NCBI RefSeq assembly: GCF_001719615.1
Contig: NZ_MDVX01000001.1
Location: 248,001 to 312,000 of the forward strand
DNA from: Neptunicoccus sediminis
GTDB lineage: Bacteria > Pseudomonadota > Alphaproteobacteria > Rhodobacterales > Rhodobacteraceae
Length of the DNA stretch: 64,000 bases
Direction of reading: 5' to 3'
This document shows, one piece after another, positions 54,434 through 63,573 of this stretch. Made by a program: the position numbers and the translations under genes. The stretch's first letter is position 1, and the number at the start of each line of letters is the position of its first letter. The notes under the pieces are model-generated. The model did no database searches. It was given only the letters and a program-made list of their open reading frames with translations, and was not told where the DNA came from.

Positions 54434-55153
54434 ATGACAGAACCCACGCTCCTAATGATCCGGCCCGAGCCGCAATCCCGTGCTTTTCTTCAGTCGTTCG
54501 CGGCGCAGAGCGGTTTCACACCGCCTGTGATCTACAGCCCCGTGCTCGGGATTGCGCCGCGCAAGCAGCCGGATTTGCCCACTGACGCCACCCTGTTGCT
54601 GTTCACCTCGGTCAATAGCGTGGCTGTCTGGTCCGACTGTACCACAGACCGGACGCCCCGTGCGCTGTGTGTGGGCGACAATACCGCTGATGCTGCACGG
54701 GCACAGGGTTTTACGGCGCAAAGTGCCGATGGCACAGGGGAAGACCTGCTTGCTTTGGTGCTGGCGCAGGCCACTGCGAAGGACCGGATTTTTTACCTTT
54801 CAGGCAATCATGCTGCGCTTGATCTGGCGCAGGCGTTGCAGGCCAAAGGATTGCAGGCCGAACGGATTGTTCTTTACGATCAATCACCCGTATCCCTGTC
54901 GCAAACAGCGCTGGACGCATTGAGCGGGCAGGCAGTCATTGTGCCGGTATTTTCCCCCCGAACCGCGCTCTATCTGGCGGATCAGATCGTCGGCAAGCCG
55001 CTTTTTGACTGTCGTTTTCTGTGTATCAGCACGAATGCGACAGTCCCGTTACGGGGGGTACAGGCCCCTGTAGAGATTGCCAGCCACCCGACACGGGCCG
55101 CAATGGTTTCGGCTTTGGACCTGATGTTGCGTAATTTCACAGCAAAAGCCTGA
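54434..55153 (+). CDS. hemD: Uroporphyrinogen-III synthase
   Basis: A 239-residue HemD that cyclises hydroxymethylbilane to uroporphyrinogen III, the branch point for heme, siroheme and cobalamin. This family is poorly conserved; support comes from LLMIRPEPQSRAFLQSFAAQ, LFTSVNSVAVW, FYLSGNHAALDLAQAL and VPVFSPRTALYLADQIV, and from its place before mic60 and hemY. No hemC is seen here. The ribosome site before ATG 54434 is weak. Confidence 0.9.
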   Translation: MTEPTLLMIRPEPQSRAFLQSFAAQSGFTPPVIYSPVLGIAPRKQPDLPTDATLLLFTSVNSVAVWSDCTTDRTPRALCVGDNTADAARAQGFTAQSADGTGEDLLALVLAQATAKDRIFYLSGNHAALDLAQALQAKGLQAERIVLYDQSPVSLSQTALDALSGQAVIVPVFSPRTALYLADQIVGKPLFDCRFLCISTNATVPLRGVQAPVEIASHPTRAAMVSALDLMLRNFTAKA

Positions 55154-55264
55154 AGATTATAGGCAATTTCAGCGCAGTTTACGCATTGGACTTGAGAGAA
55201 TGGCACAGAGACCCTAGTTTTGACGAAGGGATTCCTCCTAGAAGCAGAATAGGGCTATCGGCAC

Positions 55265-56923
55265 GTGGCAGATAAATCCAAGAAAAAACCGGAAATCGAA
55301 GACGCGGAAGTCGTGGGTGGCACCGGTGCCAAAACCACGCCGGACACCAAGCCGACAGAGAAAACCAATGCCGCAGAGGTGAAGGCTGGCAAAACGTCTG
55401 ATAAAGACGTCGCTAAAGCGGATGCTAAAGGCAGCGACAGCCCGTCCGCAGGTGCGTCTGCAACAGCGGCCAAAGCCCAGTCCTTTGAAAAGAAGTCCCC
55501 CACCGATAAAGCCGCTGGCGCGGGGAGCGACGGAAAAATTACAGACACTACATCCGCCGGTAAGACTGTGGATGCTAAACCGGATGCCAAAGCAAAAGAC
55601 GCCAAACCTGCAAGTGCTGCAGCTGGTGGCTTGGCAGGGGCGGGCACTGTGGCCAAAGCTGGGGAGCCTGTAACCAAGTCGCAGGATAAATCCGGCGCGG
55701 ATGCGGTGAAGAAACCTGATCCCGTTAAGAAACCTGATCCGGTGGCTACGCCTAACCCCGCTCCTGACGCCCATAGCACTGAGGATGAAGTTGAAGAGGA
55801 TGACATCGGGTCGTCGTTCTCGGCCAAAGTCCTGCGGGCGCTGGCGCTGATTGTTCTGGGGATCGTCATCGCACTTTGGGGCGCACCAAAACTCGCGCCG
55901 ATGTTGCCTGCGGGCCTGTCTCCGGTTGCCGAATTTCTGATGCCGGGCCAGACTGAAGCCAAAGCAGAGGTCGCAGCGCTTCGGTCCGATCTTGAGGCAC
56001 GGTTGGCAGAACTGGAAAACGCCCCGCAGGATGGTGTGGATCAGGCCGCGATTGATGCGGCGATTGCGCAATATGCCGAAAGCCAGCAGGAGGAGCTCGC
56101 CGCGATCAAGGACAGCCTTGCAGCAACTGATGGCGTTGAGATTGAATCCCGCGTGGCTTCGCTTGAATCCCGTATCGAGGGCGTAGAGGCCGAACTGACC
56201 GCTGTGGGGGAACGCCTTTCGACGCAGATCACCGAAAACGGTGCGACACTTTCCGAAGAGGCCGCATCCAAACTTTCCGGTTTTCAGGCGACATTGCAGG
56301 GATTGAAGGCACAAGTGGCTGATCTGGCTGCAAAAAACGGTGCTTTGAACCAGAAAGTTGAAGATGCTGCCAAAGCAGCGGCGCGGCGTGTGGAGGAGGC
56401 CCAAAAGGAAGCCTCCAGCAAAGTCGCAACCACAGCGACGAAAAAACTGCTGACAGACATCTCCGTGGCTTTGGACAGCGGTGCACCGTTTCAGTCCGCG
56501 CTGGATAGTCTGAGCGAACTCACCGGTGTTGAGGCGCCGGAGGCGCTGGGCGCTGTGGCGCAAAGCGGTACACCGTCCTGGACAACCCTGCGCAACCGTT
56601 TCTCCGACCGCGCCCATGCCGCTTTGCGGGCCGATACCAAGGCCAATGCGGGGGAAGGTGTCGTGGGTAAATTCGGCGCTTTCCTGAAAACACAGGTGGG
56701 CACCCGCTCTATCGAGCGGCGCGAAGGGGATAGCACCGATGCGATCCTGTCCCGTGTGGAGGATGATTTGGTTAACCGCAGACTTGCCGCCGCGTTGAGC
56801 GAGGCTAATTCATTGCCAGAGCCTGCAAAAGCGGCGATGTCACAGTGGATTGCCGATTTGTCCGCCCTGAACGCGGCGCAAACCGCGTTAACCGATCTGA
56901 ATGCCTCTCTTGGCGCAACCTGA
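55265..56923 (+). CDS. Mitofilin-like inner-membrane protein (alphaMic60)
   Basis: A 552-residue protein. Residues 1-185 are a cytoplasmic, Lys/Ala/Asp/Thr-rich disordered arm with a small tandem repeat (KKPDPV twice, 149-160). One membrane helix (about 188-206, VLRALALIVLGIVIALWG) follows, then a periplasmic coiled coil (about 230-385) and a C-terminal mitofilin-type domain (about 440-552; FLKTQVGTRSIERREGDSTD). This is the alphaproteobacterial Mic60, involved in membrane contact and intracytoplasmic-membrane shaping. The start is GTG 55265. It lies between hemD and hemY, its known context. Confidence 0.88.
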   Translation: MADKSKKKPEIEDAEVVGGTGAKTTPDTKPTEKTNAAEVKAGKTSDKDVAKADAKGSDSPSAGASATAAKAQSFEKKSPTDKAAGAGSDGKITDTTSAGKTVDAKPDAKAKDAKPASAAAGGLAGAGTVAKAGEPVTKSQDKSGADAVKKPDPVKKPDPVATPNPAPDAHSTEDEVEEDDIGSSFSAKVLRALALIVLGIVIALWGAPKLAPMLPAGLSPVAEFLMPGQTEAKAEVAALRSDLEARLAELENAPQDGVDQAAIDAAIAQYAESQQEELAAIKDSLAATDGVEIESRVASLESRIEGVEAELTAVGERLSTQITENGATLSEEAASKLSGFQATLQGLKAQVADLAAKNGALNQKVEDAAKAAARRVEEAQKEASSKVATTATKKLLTDISVALDSGAPFQSALDSLSELTGVEAPEALGAVAQSGTPSWTTLRNRFSDRAHAALRADTKANAGEGVVGKFGAFLKTQVGTRSIERREGDSTDAILSRVEDDLVNRRLAAALSEANSLPEPAKAAMSQWIADLSALNAAQTALTDLNASLGAT

Positions 56924-56938
56924 TAGAAAGCGCGACAC

Positions 56939-58366
56939 ATGCTGTGGTCCCTTATCCGAATAATCTTTTTCATTGCGCTGATTACAGCCGCGGCCTTTGC
57001 CGCCAGCTTTTTAATCGAAGCCGGCGGTCAGGTGCAGCTTTCCTTTAACGGCGCGGAATACACGTTTGAGCCGCTGGTCGGGCTGATCGGGCTGGTGTTG
57101 CTGATCCTTGCTATCTGGATCGTGGTCAAACTGCTGGCGCTAATGGTGGCGGTGTTTCACTTCTTTAACGGTGATGAAACCGCGATTTCCCGTTATTTCA
57201 CCCGACACCGCGAACGCAAAGGGTTTGAGGCGCTGGCGGACGGGATGGTTGCCCTTGCCGCAGGTGAAGGACGCACCGCCAGTCAGAAAGCGGCCAAGGC
57301 GGAGCGTTATCTCGACCGTCCCGAACTGACCCAGCTTATCAATGCGCAGGCGGCGGAAATTTCCGGCGATACGAAAAAGGCGCTGAAACACTACAAGAAC
57401 CTGCTGCAAAACGACCGTACCCGCTTTGTCGGCGTTCAGGGAATCATGAAACAGAAACTGGCCGAAGGGGACACGGATACCGCGCTGAAACTGGCAGAGA
57501 AAGCTTTTGCCTTGCGGCCGAACCATAATGGCACGCTGGATACTCTGTTTACGTTGCAAACCGAAAAGCAGGAATGGTCCGGTGCGCGCAAGACGATCGA
57601 GGCCAAGGTAAAGTCTCACGCGTTACCCCGTGATGTGGGACGCCGCCGCGATGCGGTTCTCTCGCTTGCGGATGCACGTCGTTTGCTGGAAGCAGGGGAA
57701 ATCCCGTCCGGCAAGGAGGCCGCGTTGCAGGCCAACGCCCTGTCTCCCGATCTGGTGCCCGCAGCGGTTCTGGCGTCCGAGATGCATGTTCTGGACGGCA
57801 ACAAGAAATCCGCTGCGAAAGTGATCAAAAAGGCGTGGGGCGCGACCCCGCATCCCGATCTTGCCAGTGCCTTTGCAGAGATCGAGCCGGAAGAAACGCC
57901 TGCAGCGCGGCTGAAACGGTTTAACAGCCTGCTGCGGATCAACTCTGATCATGCTGAAACCCGAATGCTTCACGCAGAACTGTTGCTGGCAGAGGAAGAT
58001 TTCCCAGCAGCCCGTCGTGCGATGGGTGATCTGGCGGAAACACAGCCCTCGGCACGGTCCCTGTCCATTATGGCGGCGATTGCACGGGGTGAAGGCGCGG
58101 ATGAAAAAGTCGTGCGCGGCTGGCTGTCCAAAGCGCTCTCGGCCTCTCGCGGACCGCAATGGATTTGTTCGTCCTGCAACAAAATCCATACCCAATGGGC
58201 GCCGAAATGCGACAATTGCGGCACTTTTGACGGGATGGATTGGAAAACCCCGCCGGAAAGCGATGATCTTGGATCGACGACGTCTATGCTTCCGATGATG
58301 GATGGTGCGCTTGAAGGGGTGGAACCTGTTCCCGATCCGACAAAAACGCCAGAACAGCGCGATTGA
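56939..58366 (+). CDS. hemY: HemY-like TPR membrane protein with C-terminal zinc ribbon
   Basis: A 475-residue inner-membrane protein. Two N-terminal helices (about 3-22 and 44-70) belong to the HemY_N domain. TPR-like helices fill 110-400 (ALKHYKNLLQNDRTRFVGVQ; ALKLAEKAFALRPNHNGTL). A rubredoxin-type zinc ribbon with C410, C413, C424 and C427 (WICSSCNKIH...CDNCG) recalls LapB. It is linked by context to late heme synthesis; it is not protoporphyrinogen oxidase despite the name. The last ~27 codons overlap the convergent hydrolase gene. mic60 ends 15 bp upstream. Confidence 0.92.
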   Translation: MLWSLIRIIFFIALITAAAFAASFLIEAGGQVQLSFNGAEYTFEPLVGLIGLVLLILAIWIVVKLLALMVAVFHFFNGDETAISRYFTRHRERKGFEALADGMVALAAGEGRTASQKAAKAERYLDRPELTQLINAQAAEISGDTKKALKHYKNLLQNDRTRFVGVQGIMKQKLAEGDTDTALKLAEKAFALRPNHNGTLDTLFTLQTEKQEWSGARKTIEAKVKSHALPRDVGRRRDAVLSLADARRLLEAGEIPSGKEAALQANALSPDLVPAAVLASEMHVLDGNKKSAAKVIKKAWGATPHPDLASAFAEIEPEETPAARLKRFNSLLRINSDHAETRMLHAELLLAEEDFPAARRAMGDLAETQPSARSLSIMAAIARGEGADEKVVRGWLSKALSASRGPQWICSSCNKIHTQWAPKCDNCGTFDGMDWKTPPESDDLGSTTSMLPMMDGALEGVEPVPDPTKTPEQRD

Positions 58367-59246
58367 CCTGTCGGGCGTGGGTCGTCACCAATGAGTGACC
58401 CGCGCCTTTAATCTCTACAATACGCGCCGTGCGGTTGATTTCCCGCAGGCGCATGGCGCAGGCAATCGGGATCACAGTGTCCTTGGTTCCGAAAACAGCC
58501 AGCACAGGCATGCCACGATCCAGCAGCCTGCGGTGCACATCGGTCTGGTCCGTATAGATCACATGGCGCAGGCAGCTTAGAACCGCCGCCCCGAAACCGG
58601 CAAATCGGGTCTCGCGGCACTGTTTTTCGATCATATCGTTATCCACACCTTCCAGCTTGCCTGCTTGTCTGCTGCCGCGGCGCAGGATCCAGCCGCCGAA
58701 CAGGAACATGGCAAGATCCCCGATCACCGGCCAGCGGGCGATCCAGTTTGGCTCCGACTTTAGCAACCCCGCAGGGGTGAGCAGGATCAGACGTTTGATC
58801 CGGTCCCGCCGCAAGCCCGCGTAATGGGCTGCAATCGCCCCGCCCATCGAATACCCCAGCAAGCTATAACCCGCAGGAACGTCCAGTTTTTCAAGCAGTT
58901 CGTCGATCTCCCGCACATAGAACGCCATTGTGTGTCTTGCGTAGGGACGATCCGAAAAGCCGCGGCCAAAGTGATCGAACGTCAACACGCGGTAGCCTGC
59001 GCCGGTAAGGGCGCCCAGTTGGTCCCGCCAGACAAAGCTTGGCGTGGTCAGTCCGTGCACCATCACCAGCACCGGCCCGTTTTTGGGTCCGTGCCATTGG
59101 TAGTGGATCAATCCACCGGTTATCGGGACAAAATCCCCGGGCGCTGACCGGCGGGCCCGTCCTGTCATGGGGCGGCGCAAGAACCACACCACCGCAAGAA
59201 ACAACCCGGAGGCAGCGAGAAGCATCGCGGGTGATAGCAGGGTCAT
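58284..59246 (-). CDS. Alpha/beta-fold hydrolase
   Basis: A 320-residue hydrolase. The N-terminal hydrophobic segment (about 5-24, LSPAMLLAASGLFLAVVWFL) may anchor it. The fold is plain from MVHGLTTPSFVWRDQLGALT, DHFGRGFSDRP, the nucleophile elbow LLGYSMGGAIAAHY and IKGAGHSLVTTH with the catalytic His. The substrate is unknown; a lipid ester is possible. ATG 59246 overlaps the selO stop (ATGA). The 3' end overlaps hemY by 83 bp on the opposite strand. Confidence 0.88.
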   Translation of the reverse strand: MTLLSPAMLLAASGLFLAVVWFLRRPMTGRARRSAPGDFVPITGGLIHYQWHGPKNGPVLVMVHGLTTPSFVWRDQLGALTGAGYRVLTFDHFGRGFSDRPYARHTMAFYVREIDELLEKLDVPAGYSLLGYSMGGAIAAHYAGLRRDRIKRLILLTPAGLLKSEPNWIARWPVIGDLAMFLFGGWILRRGSRQAGKLEGVDNDMIEKQCRETRFAGFGAAVLSCLRHVIYTDQTDVHRRLLDRGMPVLAVFGTKDTVIPIACAMRLREINRTARIVEIKGAGHSLVTTHARQVNRAVLAFLSDREQVPPLQAHHPSSEA

Positions 59247-60682
59247 GTGCCGCAGAAAGTCTGCTGTACGATCTGGTCCTCGGTCGGGGCGCGTTCATAT
59301 TCCGCATGTTCCGGTTGCGGATCAAAGGGTCTTGTGACCACCGAAACAAGGGTGTGAAACAGCGTGTAATCCCCCGCCAGTGCGCTTTGAATTGCTTCCT
59401 CAACGCGATGGTTTCGCGGGATAAATACCGGATTGGCGGCTTTCATCCCATCCAGTAACGCCGGATCATGCCGCTTGCGCCATTGCTCCAGCCAGAGCTG
59501 CGCTTCCAGCGGTTCGACAAACAGCGCGGCGAAAGGCTCCTCTTTGCCGCCACCTGCAATGCGGGTCAGTTCGCTGAAGAACAGGGTGAAATCACACCCC
59601 TGATCCGCCATCAGTTTGAACATATCCTGCATGAAAGCGGCGTCCACAGGGATGCCGAGTTTGGCGGCAAATCCGGCGTTCAGAGTTTCGTTAAACAGGT
59701 CGGAAAACCGCCCCACAGCGCCTTCGGCCAGTTTGATTGCGGCATCCTGATCAGGGTGCAGCACAGGCAGCAGCGCTTCGGCCAGACGGGACAGGTTCCA
59801 CACGCCGATATTGGGCTGGTTCACCCAAGCATAGCGCCCGTTGCGGTCAATGGAGCTGAACACCGTATTTGGGTGGAAACGGTCCATAAAGGCGCAGGGA
59901 CCATAGTCTATGGTCTCTCCGGCGACCTGCATATTGTCGGTGTTCATCACCCCGTGAATAAATCCCAGACACATCCATTGGGAAATCAGACGCGCCTGCC
60001 GCTCTGTCACCATTTCGAGCATGGCCAGAACCGGATTTTCCGCTTCTTTGGCAGTAGGATAGTGCCTGTCGATCACGTAATCCGCCAGCGTCTGGATGTG
60101 CTCTTTCTGCTCTCGGGCGAAAAAGTATTGGAAGGTGCCAACCCGCACGTGGCTTTGTGCGATGCGGGTCAGGACAGCGCCCGGCAATCCGGTCTCCCGC
60201 TGTACCCTTTCCCCCGTAGTAACGGCGGCCAGCGCACGGGTCGTGGGCACGCCAGCGGCAGCCATAAATTCGCTGACGATATATTCCCGCAGCACAGGGC
60301 CTAGCGCGGCTTTACCGTCCCCGTTGCGCGAAAACGGGGTCGCGCCGGAGCCTTTCAACTGAATGTCGAGCCGTGTGCCATCAGGGGCGATGATCTCACC
60401 CAGCAGATGGGCGCGGCCATCGCCGAGTTGCGGCGACCAGCCGCCGAACTGGTGCCCTGCGTAGGCCATCGCCAGCGGTTCCGATCCTTGGGCCACACCC
60501 GCACCGGAGAGCATCTCTAGACCCTTTTGCGACGACAACCATGCCACATCCAACCCGATCTCTTCCGCCAGTCCCGTGTTCAGTTTGATCAGTTCCGGTT
60601 CCGGGGCTTGATCAGGATCGACACGGGCGAAGAAACCGTCGGGCAGGCGGGCGTAGCTGTTGTCAAAGGCGGGTCCTGTCAT
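59243..60682 (-). CDS. selO: Protein adenylyltransferase SelO (YdiU)
   Basis: A 479-residue pseudokinase-fold enzyme that AMPylates protein Ser/Thr/Tyr and helps control redox balance. Landmarks are MAYAGHQFGGWSPQLGDGRA, LKGSGATPFSRNGDGKAALG, GFIHGVMNTDNMQV (catalytic loop) and DYGPCAFMD (metal site). The C-terminal FCGT holds the Cys that is selenocysteine in animal SelO. ATG 60682 overlaps the upstream stop (ATGA), and its own stop overlaps the hydrolase start, so three genes are tightly coupled. Confidence 0.95.
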   Translation of the reverse strand: MTGPAFDNSYARLPDGFFARVDPDQAPEPELIKLNTGLAEEIGLDVAWLSSQKGLEMLSGAGVAQGSEPLAMAYAGHQFGGWSPQLGDGRAHLLGEIIAPDGTRLDIQLKGSGATPFSRNGDGKAALGPVLREYIVSEFMAAAGVPTTRALAAVTTGERVQRETGLPGAVLTRIAQSHVRVGTFQYFFAREQKEHIQTLADYVIDRHYPTAKEAENPVLAMLEMVTERQARLISQWMCLGFIHGVMNTDNMQVAGETIDYGPCAFMDRFHPNTVFSSIDRNGRYAWVNQPNIGVWNLSRLAEALLPVLHPDQDAAIKLAEGAVGRFSDLFNETLNAGFAAKLGIPVDAAFMQDMFKLMADQGCDFTLFFSELTRIAGGGKEEPFAALFVEPLEAQLWLEQWRKRHDPALLDGMKAANPVFIPRNHRVEEAIQSALAGDYTLFHTLVSVVTRPFDPQPEHAEYERAPTEDQIVQQTFCGT

Positions 60683-61608
60683 GTGGCGTTCCATTCCTTC
60701 AGGATATATTTTGCAGTCATCAGATCCAGATGGGCACCGCCACCGTTTTTGAACAGGGTAATCTCGTCATCGTGACTGCGTTTCGCTGTGCCTGCTACCA
60801 GTTCGTGGAAATCGCCTAGAATGTCATCCCTGCTGATAACACCTTCCTCCAGCGGGATTTTCAGTTCTCCGATGTGGTCCATCGTGGTGGCGCGGCTGTC
60901 AACAAAGATGCTGCTGCGGGTCAGGGCGGTGTCGTCCACCTCTCGCATGTCGGGGCGGTAGGCGCCGATCAGGTCGATATGTTGGCCCGCGTGCAGCCAG
61001 TCGCCCTGCAGGACCGGATCGCTGGACATGGTGGCACAGGACACGATATCGGCCTCTGAGACCGCATTCTCAAGGCTCTCTACCGGCTTGATATCATGGA
61101 AGTCTGACAGTTCCTGAGCCATCTCGACCGCTTTGGCGCCGGTTCGGTTCCAGACCAAGAAAGATGCCTTCGGAAAGACCGTAGAATAGGCGCTGACCAG
61201 ATTGCGCCCGACAGTGCCGGCCCCGACAATCAGGATCGTTTTACTGTCAGGCCGCGCCAGCAGTTTTGCCCCGAGCAAGCTGTCACCGGCGGTTTTCCAT
61301 TTGGTCACAAGATGAAAGTCGATCACCGCTTCCAGCGTGCCGAATTCATCGTCAAACACCATGACCCCGCCCTGAACCATCGGCTTGCCCTTGGCGACAT
61401 TGCCCGGAACGATGGTGGCGGATTTTACAGCCACGCCCAATCCGTCGATCCATGCAGCACGGCTGAGCAGGGTATCCTCTCCGCGATAGGCAAACCCGTC
61501 TGCAATGCTTGCTGTCGCGAGCGTGTGCCCCTTGGCAAGCGCATCGGTCAAACCTTCCCAGCTCAGTCGGCTGTCCATTTCGTCAAATTCGATAAACGGG
61601 ATTTTCAT
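60679..61608 (-). CDS. Ornithine cyclodeaminase/mu-crystallin family protein
   Basis: A 309-residue NAD(P)-dependent enzyme. The Rossmann motif ILIVGAGTVGRNLVSAY is near residue 127. SATIVPGNVAKGKPMVQGGV and LIGAYRPDMREVDDTAL match the family, which includes ornithine cyclodeaminases, ketimine reductases and alanine dehydrogenases. The substrate is not predictable, and no opine or ectoine genes are adjacent. It starts 37 bp after yaiI and overlaps selO. It is part of the fghA-sthA-yaiI-ocd-selO-hydrolase run. Confidence 0.9.
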   Translation of the reverse strand: MKIPFIEFDEMDSRLSWEGLTDALAKGHTLATASIADGFAYRGEDTLLSRAAWIDGLGVAVKSATIVPGNVAKGKPMVQGGVMVFDDEFGTLEAVIDFHLVTKWKTAGDSLLGAKLLARPDSKTILIVGAGTVGRNLVSAYSTVFPKASFLVWNRTGAKAVEMAQELSDFHDIKPVESLENAVSEADIVSCATMSSDPVLQGDWLHAGQHIDLIGAYRPDMREVDDTALTRSSIFVDSRATTMDHIGELKIPLEEGVISRDDILGDFHELVAGTAKRSHDDEITLFKNGGGAHLDLMTAKYILKEWNAT

Positions 61609-61645
61609 TCAAATATTCCTTCTTAATCGGGGAAATGCCGCTTCG

Positions 61646-62116
61646 TCAGGGTGCGCCACCCCCTGTTTCGCGCAGGGCAAAGCGGACCTCCCGTTCCAAC
61701 ACATCCAGAAAACGGGAGCGGTCGGCCTTGGAAAAGGGTTTGCCGCCACCCTGCCGGAACGGATCGGCCGCCCGCAGATCGGCCATCAAATCCCGCGTGG
61801 CCAGACGGTTGCCGATATTGCCCTTGGTGAACAATTCACCGTTGTGCTGGATCACGCGGGCCTCGGCCTCAAGACACTTGGCCGCCAACGGGATGTCGCC
61901 CGTGACCACAACATCACCCTTGCCGCAGCGATCGGCGATCCACATATCGGCCACATCGGGACCGGAATCCACCACGACGATTTCCACCAGCGGATGGGGG
62001 TTCGGACGGATGCCGCCGTTGGACACCACAAAGACCTTTACCTTATGCCGGTCCGCCACGCGCAGGGTTTCCTCTTTGACCGGACAGGCATCCGCATCAA
62101 TGAAAATGCAGGTCAC
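61646..62116 (-). CDS. YaiI/YqxD family protein (DUF188)
   Basis: A 156-residue protein of UPF0178. It begins with TCIFIDADACPVKEETLRVA, a PIN/NYN-like acidic N-terminus, then VVVDSGPDVADMWIADRCGK and DIPLAAKCLEAEARVI. The fold suggests a metal-dependent nuclease, but no activity is established. The start is GTG 62116, overlapping the sthA stop (GTGA). The C-terminus (RGGGKPFSKADRSRFLDVLE-type: GGGKPFSKADRSRFLDVLE) is typical of the family. Confidence 0.93.
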   Translation of the reverse strand: MTCIFIDADACPVKEETLRVADRHKVKVFVVSNGGIRPNPHPLVEIVVVDSGPDVADMWIADRCGKGDVVVTGDIPLAAKCLEAEARVIQHNGELFTKGNIGNRLATRDLMADLRAADPFRQGGGKPFSKADRSRFLDVLEREVRFALRETGGGAP

Positions 62117-63570
62117 TTGGACTCCTTCGTCTTGGCCTTTGTTTCGGTTTTCTTTTTCTCCGGCGCCACCTTGTATTTCTCGGGGATGGGCATGCGGTTG
62201 AACGCATCCAGACCGGCGATTTTATAGGCTTCGGCAAGGGTGGGATAGTTAAAGGTGTTCTCGATAAAGTAATCCACCGTGCCTTTCAGGTTCAGCACCG
62301 CCTGTGCGATGTGGATCAGTTCGGTTGCACCTTCGCCCATGATCTGCACACCCAACAGGCGGCGGGTTTTCAAGGACACCAGCATTTTCAACATGCCGTT
62401 TTCGATCCCCATAATATGCCCGCGTGAGGTTTCGGAAAACCGCGCCAGTCCGATTTCGTAGGGGATGCCCCGCTCCTGTACTTCCTCCTCGGACATGCCG
62501 CAGGTGGACATTTCAGGCACCGAATAAATCCCATAAGGGAACCACGGCGATTGCGGCAGGGTCGGTGTATCGAGCGCATGGCAGGCTGCAACACGCCCCT
62601 GTTGCAACGATGTAGAGGCAAGCGAGGGGAAGCCGATCACATCGCCCGCAGCATAGATATGGGGCACCTCGGACTGATATGTGTCGCGGTTCACCGTGAT
62701 GCGCCCGCGATGGTCTGTTTCCAACCCGACCGCGTCCAGATTGAGCGCATCCGTTGCGCCCATCCGACCCGCTGCGAACAACAGCATTTCAGCGCGGACA
62801 TGACGGCCGTTTTCCATGGAAATTTCGACGAAATCGCCCTTTTGCTCCACCAGTTCCACCTTGGAGCCCAGACGCAGGTCGATGCCCATTTCGCGGATTT
62901 GCTGGGTAAACTCCGCGATCAATGTGTCATCAATGAAATCCAGAAAACTGTCGCGGGGTTCGACCAACGTGACCTGCACATCGAGCGAACAAAGGATCGT
63001 GGCGTATTCCACCCCGATCACACCGGCGCCAACCACAATCAGACTGCGCGGGATGTTGGGCAGCGTCAGAATCTCGTCACTGTCGAAAATCGTGGTGCCG
63101 TTAAAGGGGATGTAATCGGGCCGGAACGGGCGGGTGCCGGTGCAAATGACAAAGCTGTCCGCCGTGATCTCGGTGGTTTCTCCGTCCTGGCTTTTGACTT
63201 CGATCACATTGTCGGAAACAAAGCGGGCCTCACCCTCCAGCGTTTCCACACGATTGCGGGTGAACTGGTGTTCCAGCACATCTACTTCGTAATCGAGGGT
63301 CTTGTGAAGACGGGCCTGAAGGTCTTGGGATTCGATACGTTCCCGCGCACGGTAGGACCGCCCGTAAAAGCTGCGCTCGCGCCAGCCCGAAAGGTTCAGC
63401 GCGGTTTCCCGCAGGGTTTTGGACGGGATGGTGCCGGTGTGAACAGACACACCGCCCACACGGGCGTTGCGTTCCACCACCAGCACCTTGCGGTGCAGTT
63501 TCGCCGCCTGGATTGCAGCGGATTTTCCGGCAGGTCCGCTGCCAATAACAACCAGATCGTAGCGGCTCAT
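62113..63570 (-). CDS. sthA: Soluble pyridine nucleotide transhydrogenase
   Basis: A 485-residue flavoprotein transferring hydride between NADPH and NAD+. The FAD motif is VVIGSGPAGKSAAIQAAKL, followed by HTGTIPSKTLRETALNL, where the redox-Cys pair of dihydrolipoamide dehydrogenases is missing, as expected. The NAD motif is VVGAGVIGVEYATIL, and GRMGATDALNLDAVGL and FNRMPIPEKYK are further markers. A Lys/Glu tail (about 18 residues) extends the usual C-terminus. GGAG supports ATG 63570. It is downstream of fghA. Confidence 0.93.
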   Translation of the reverse strand: MSRYDLVVIGSGPAGKSAAIQAAKLHRKVLVVERNARVGGVSVHTGTIPSKTLRETALNLSGWRERSFYGRSYRARERIESQDLQARLHKTLDYEVDVLEHQFTRNRVETLEGEARFVSDNVIEVKSQDGETTEITADSFVICTGTRPFRPDYIPFNGTTIFDSDEILTLPNIPRSLIVVGAGVIGVEYATILCSLDVQVTLVEPRDSFLDFIDDTLIAEFTQQIREMGIDLRLGSKVELVEQKGDFVEISMENGRHVRAEMLLFAAGRMGATDALNLDAVGLETDHRGRITVNRDTYQSEVPHIYAAGDVIGFPSLASTSLQQGRVAACHALDTPTLPQSPWFPYGIYSVPEMSTCGMSEEEVQERGIPYEIGLARFSETSRGHIMGIENGMLKMLVSLKTRRLLGVQIMGEGATELIHIAQAVLNLKGTVDYFIENTFNYPTLAEAYKIAGLDAFNRMPIPEKYKVAPEKKKTETKAKTKESK

Positions 63571-63573
63571 ATA

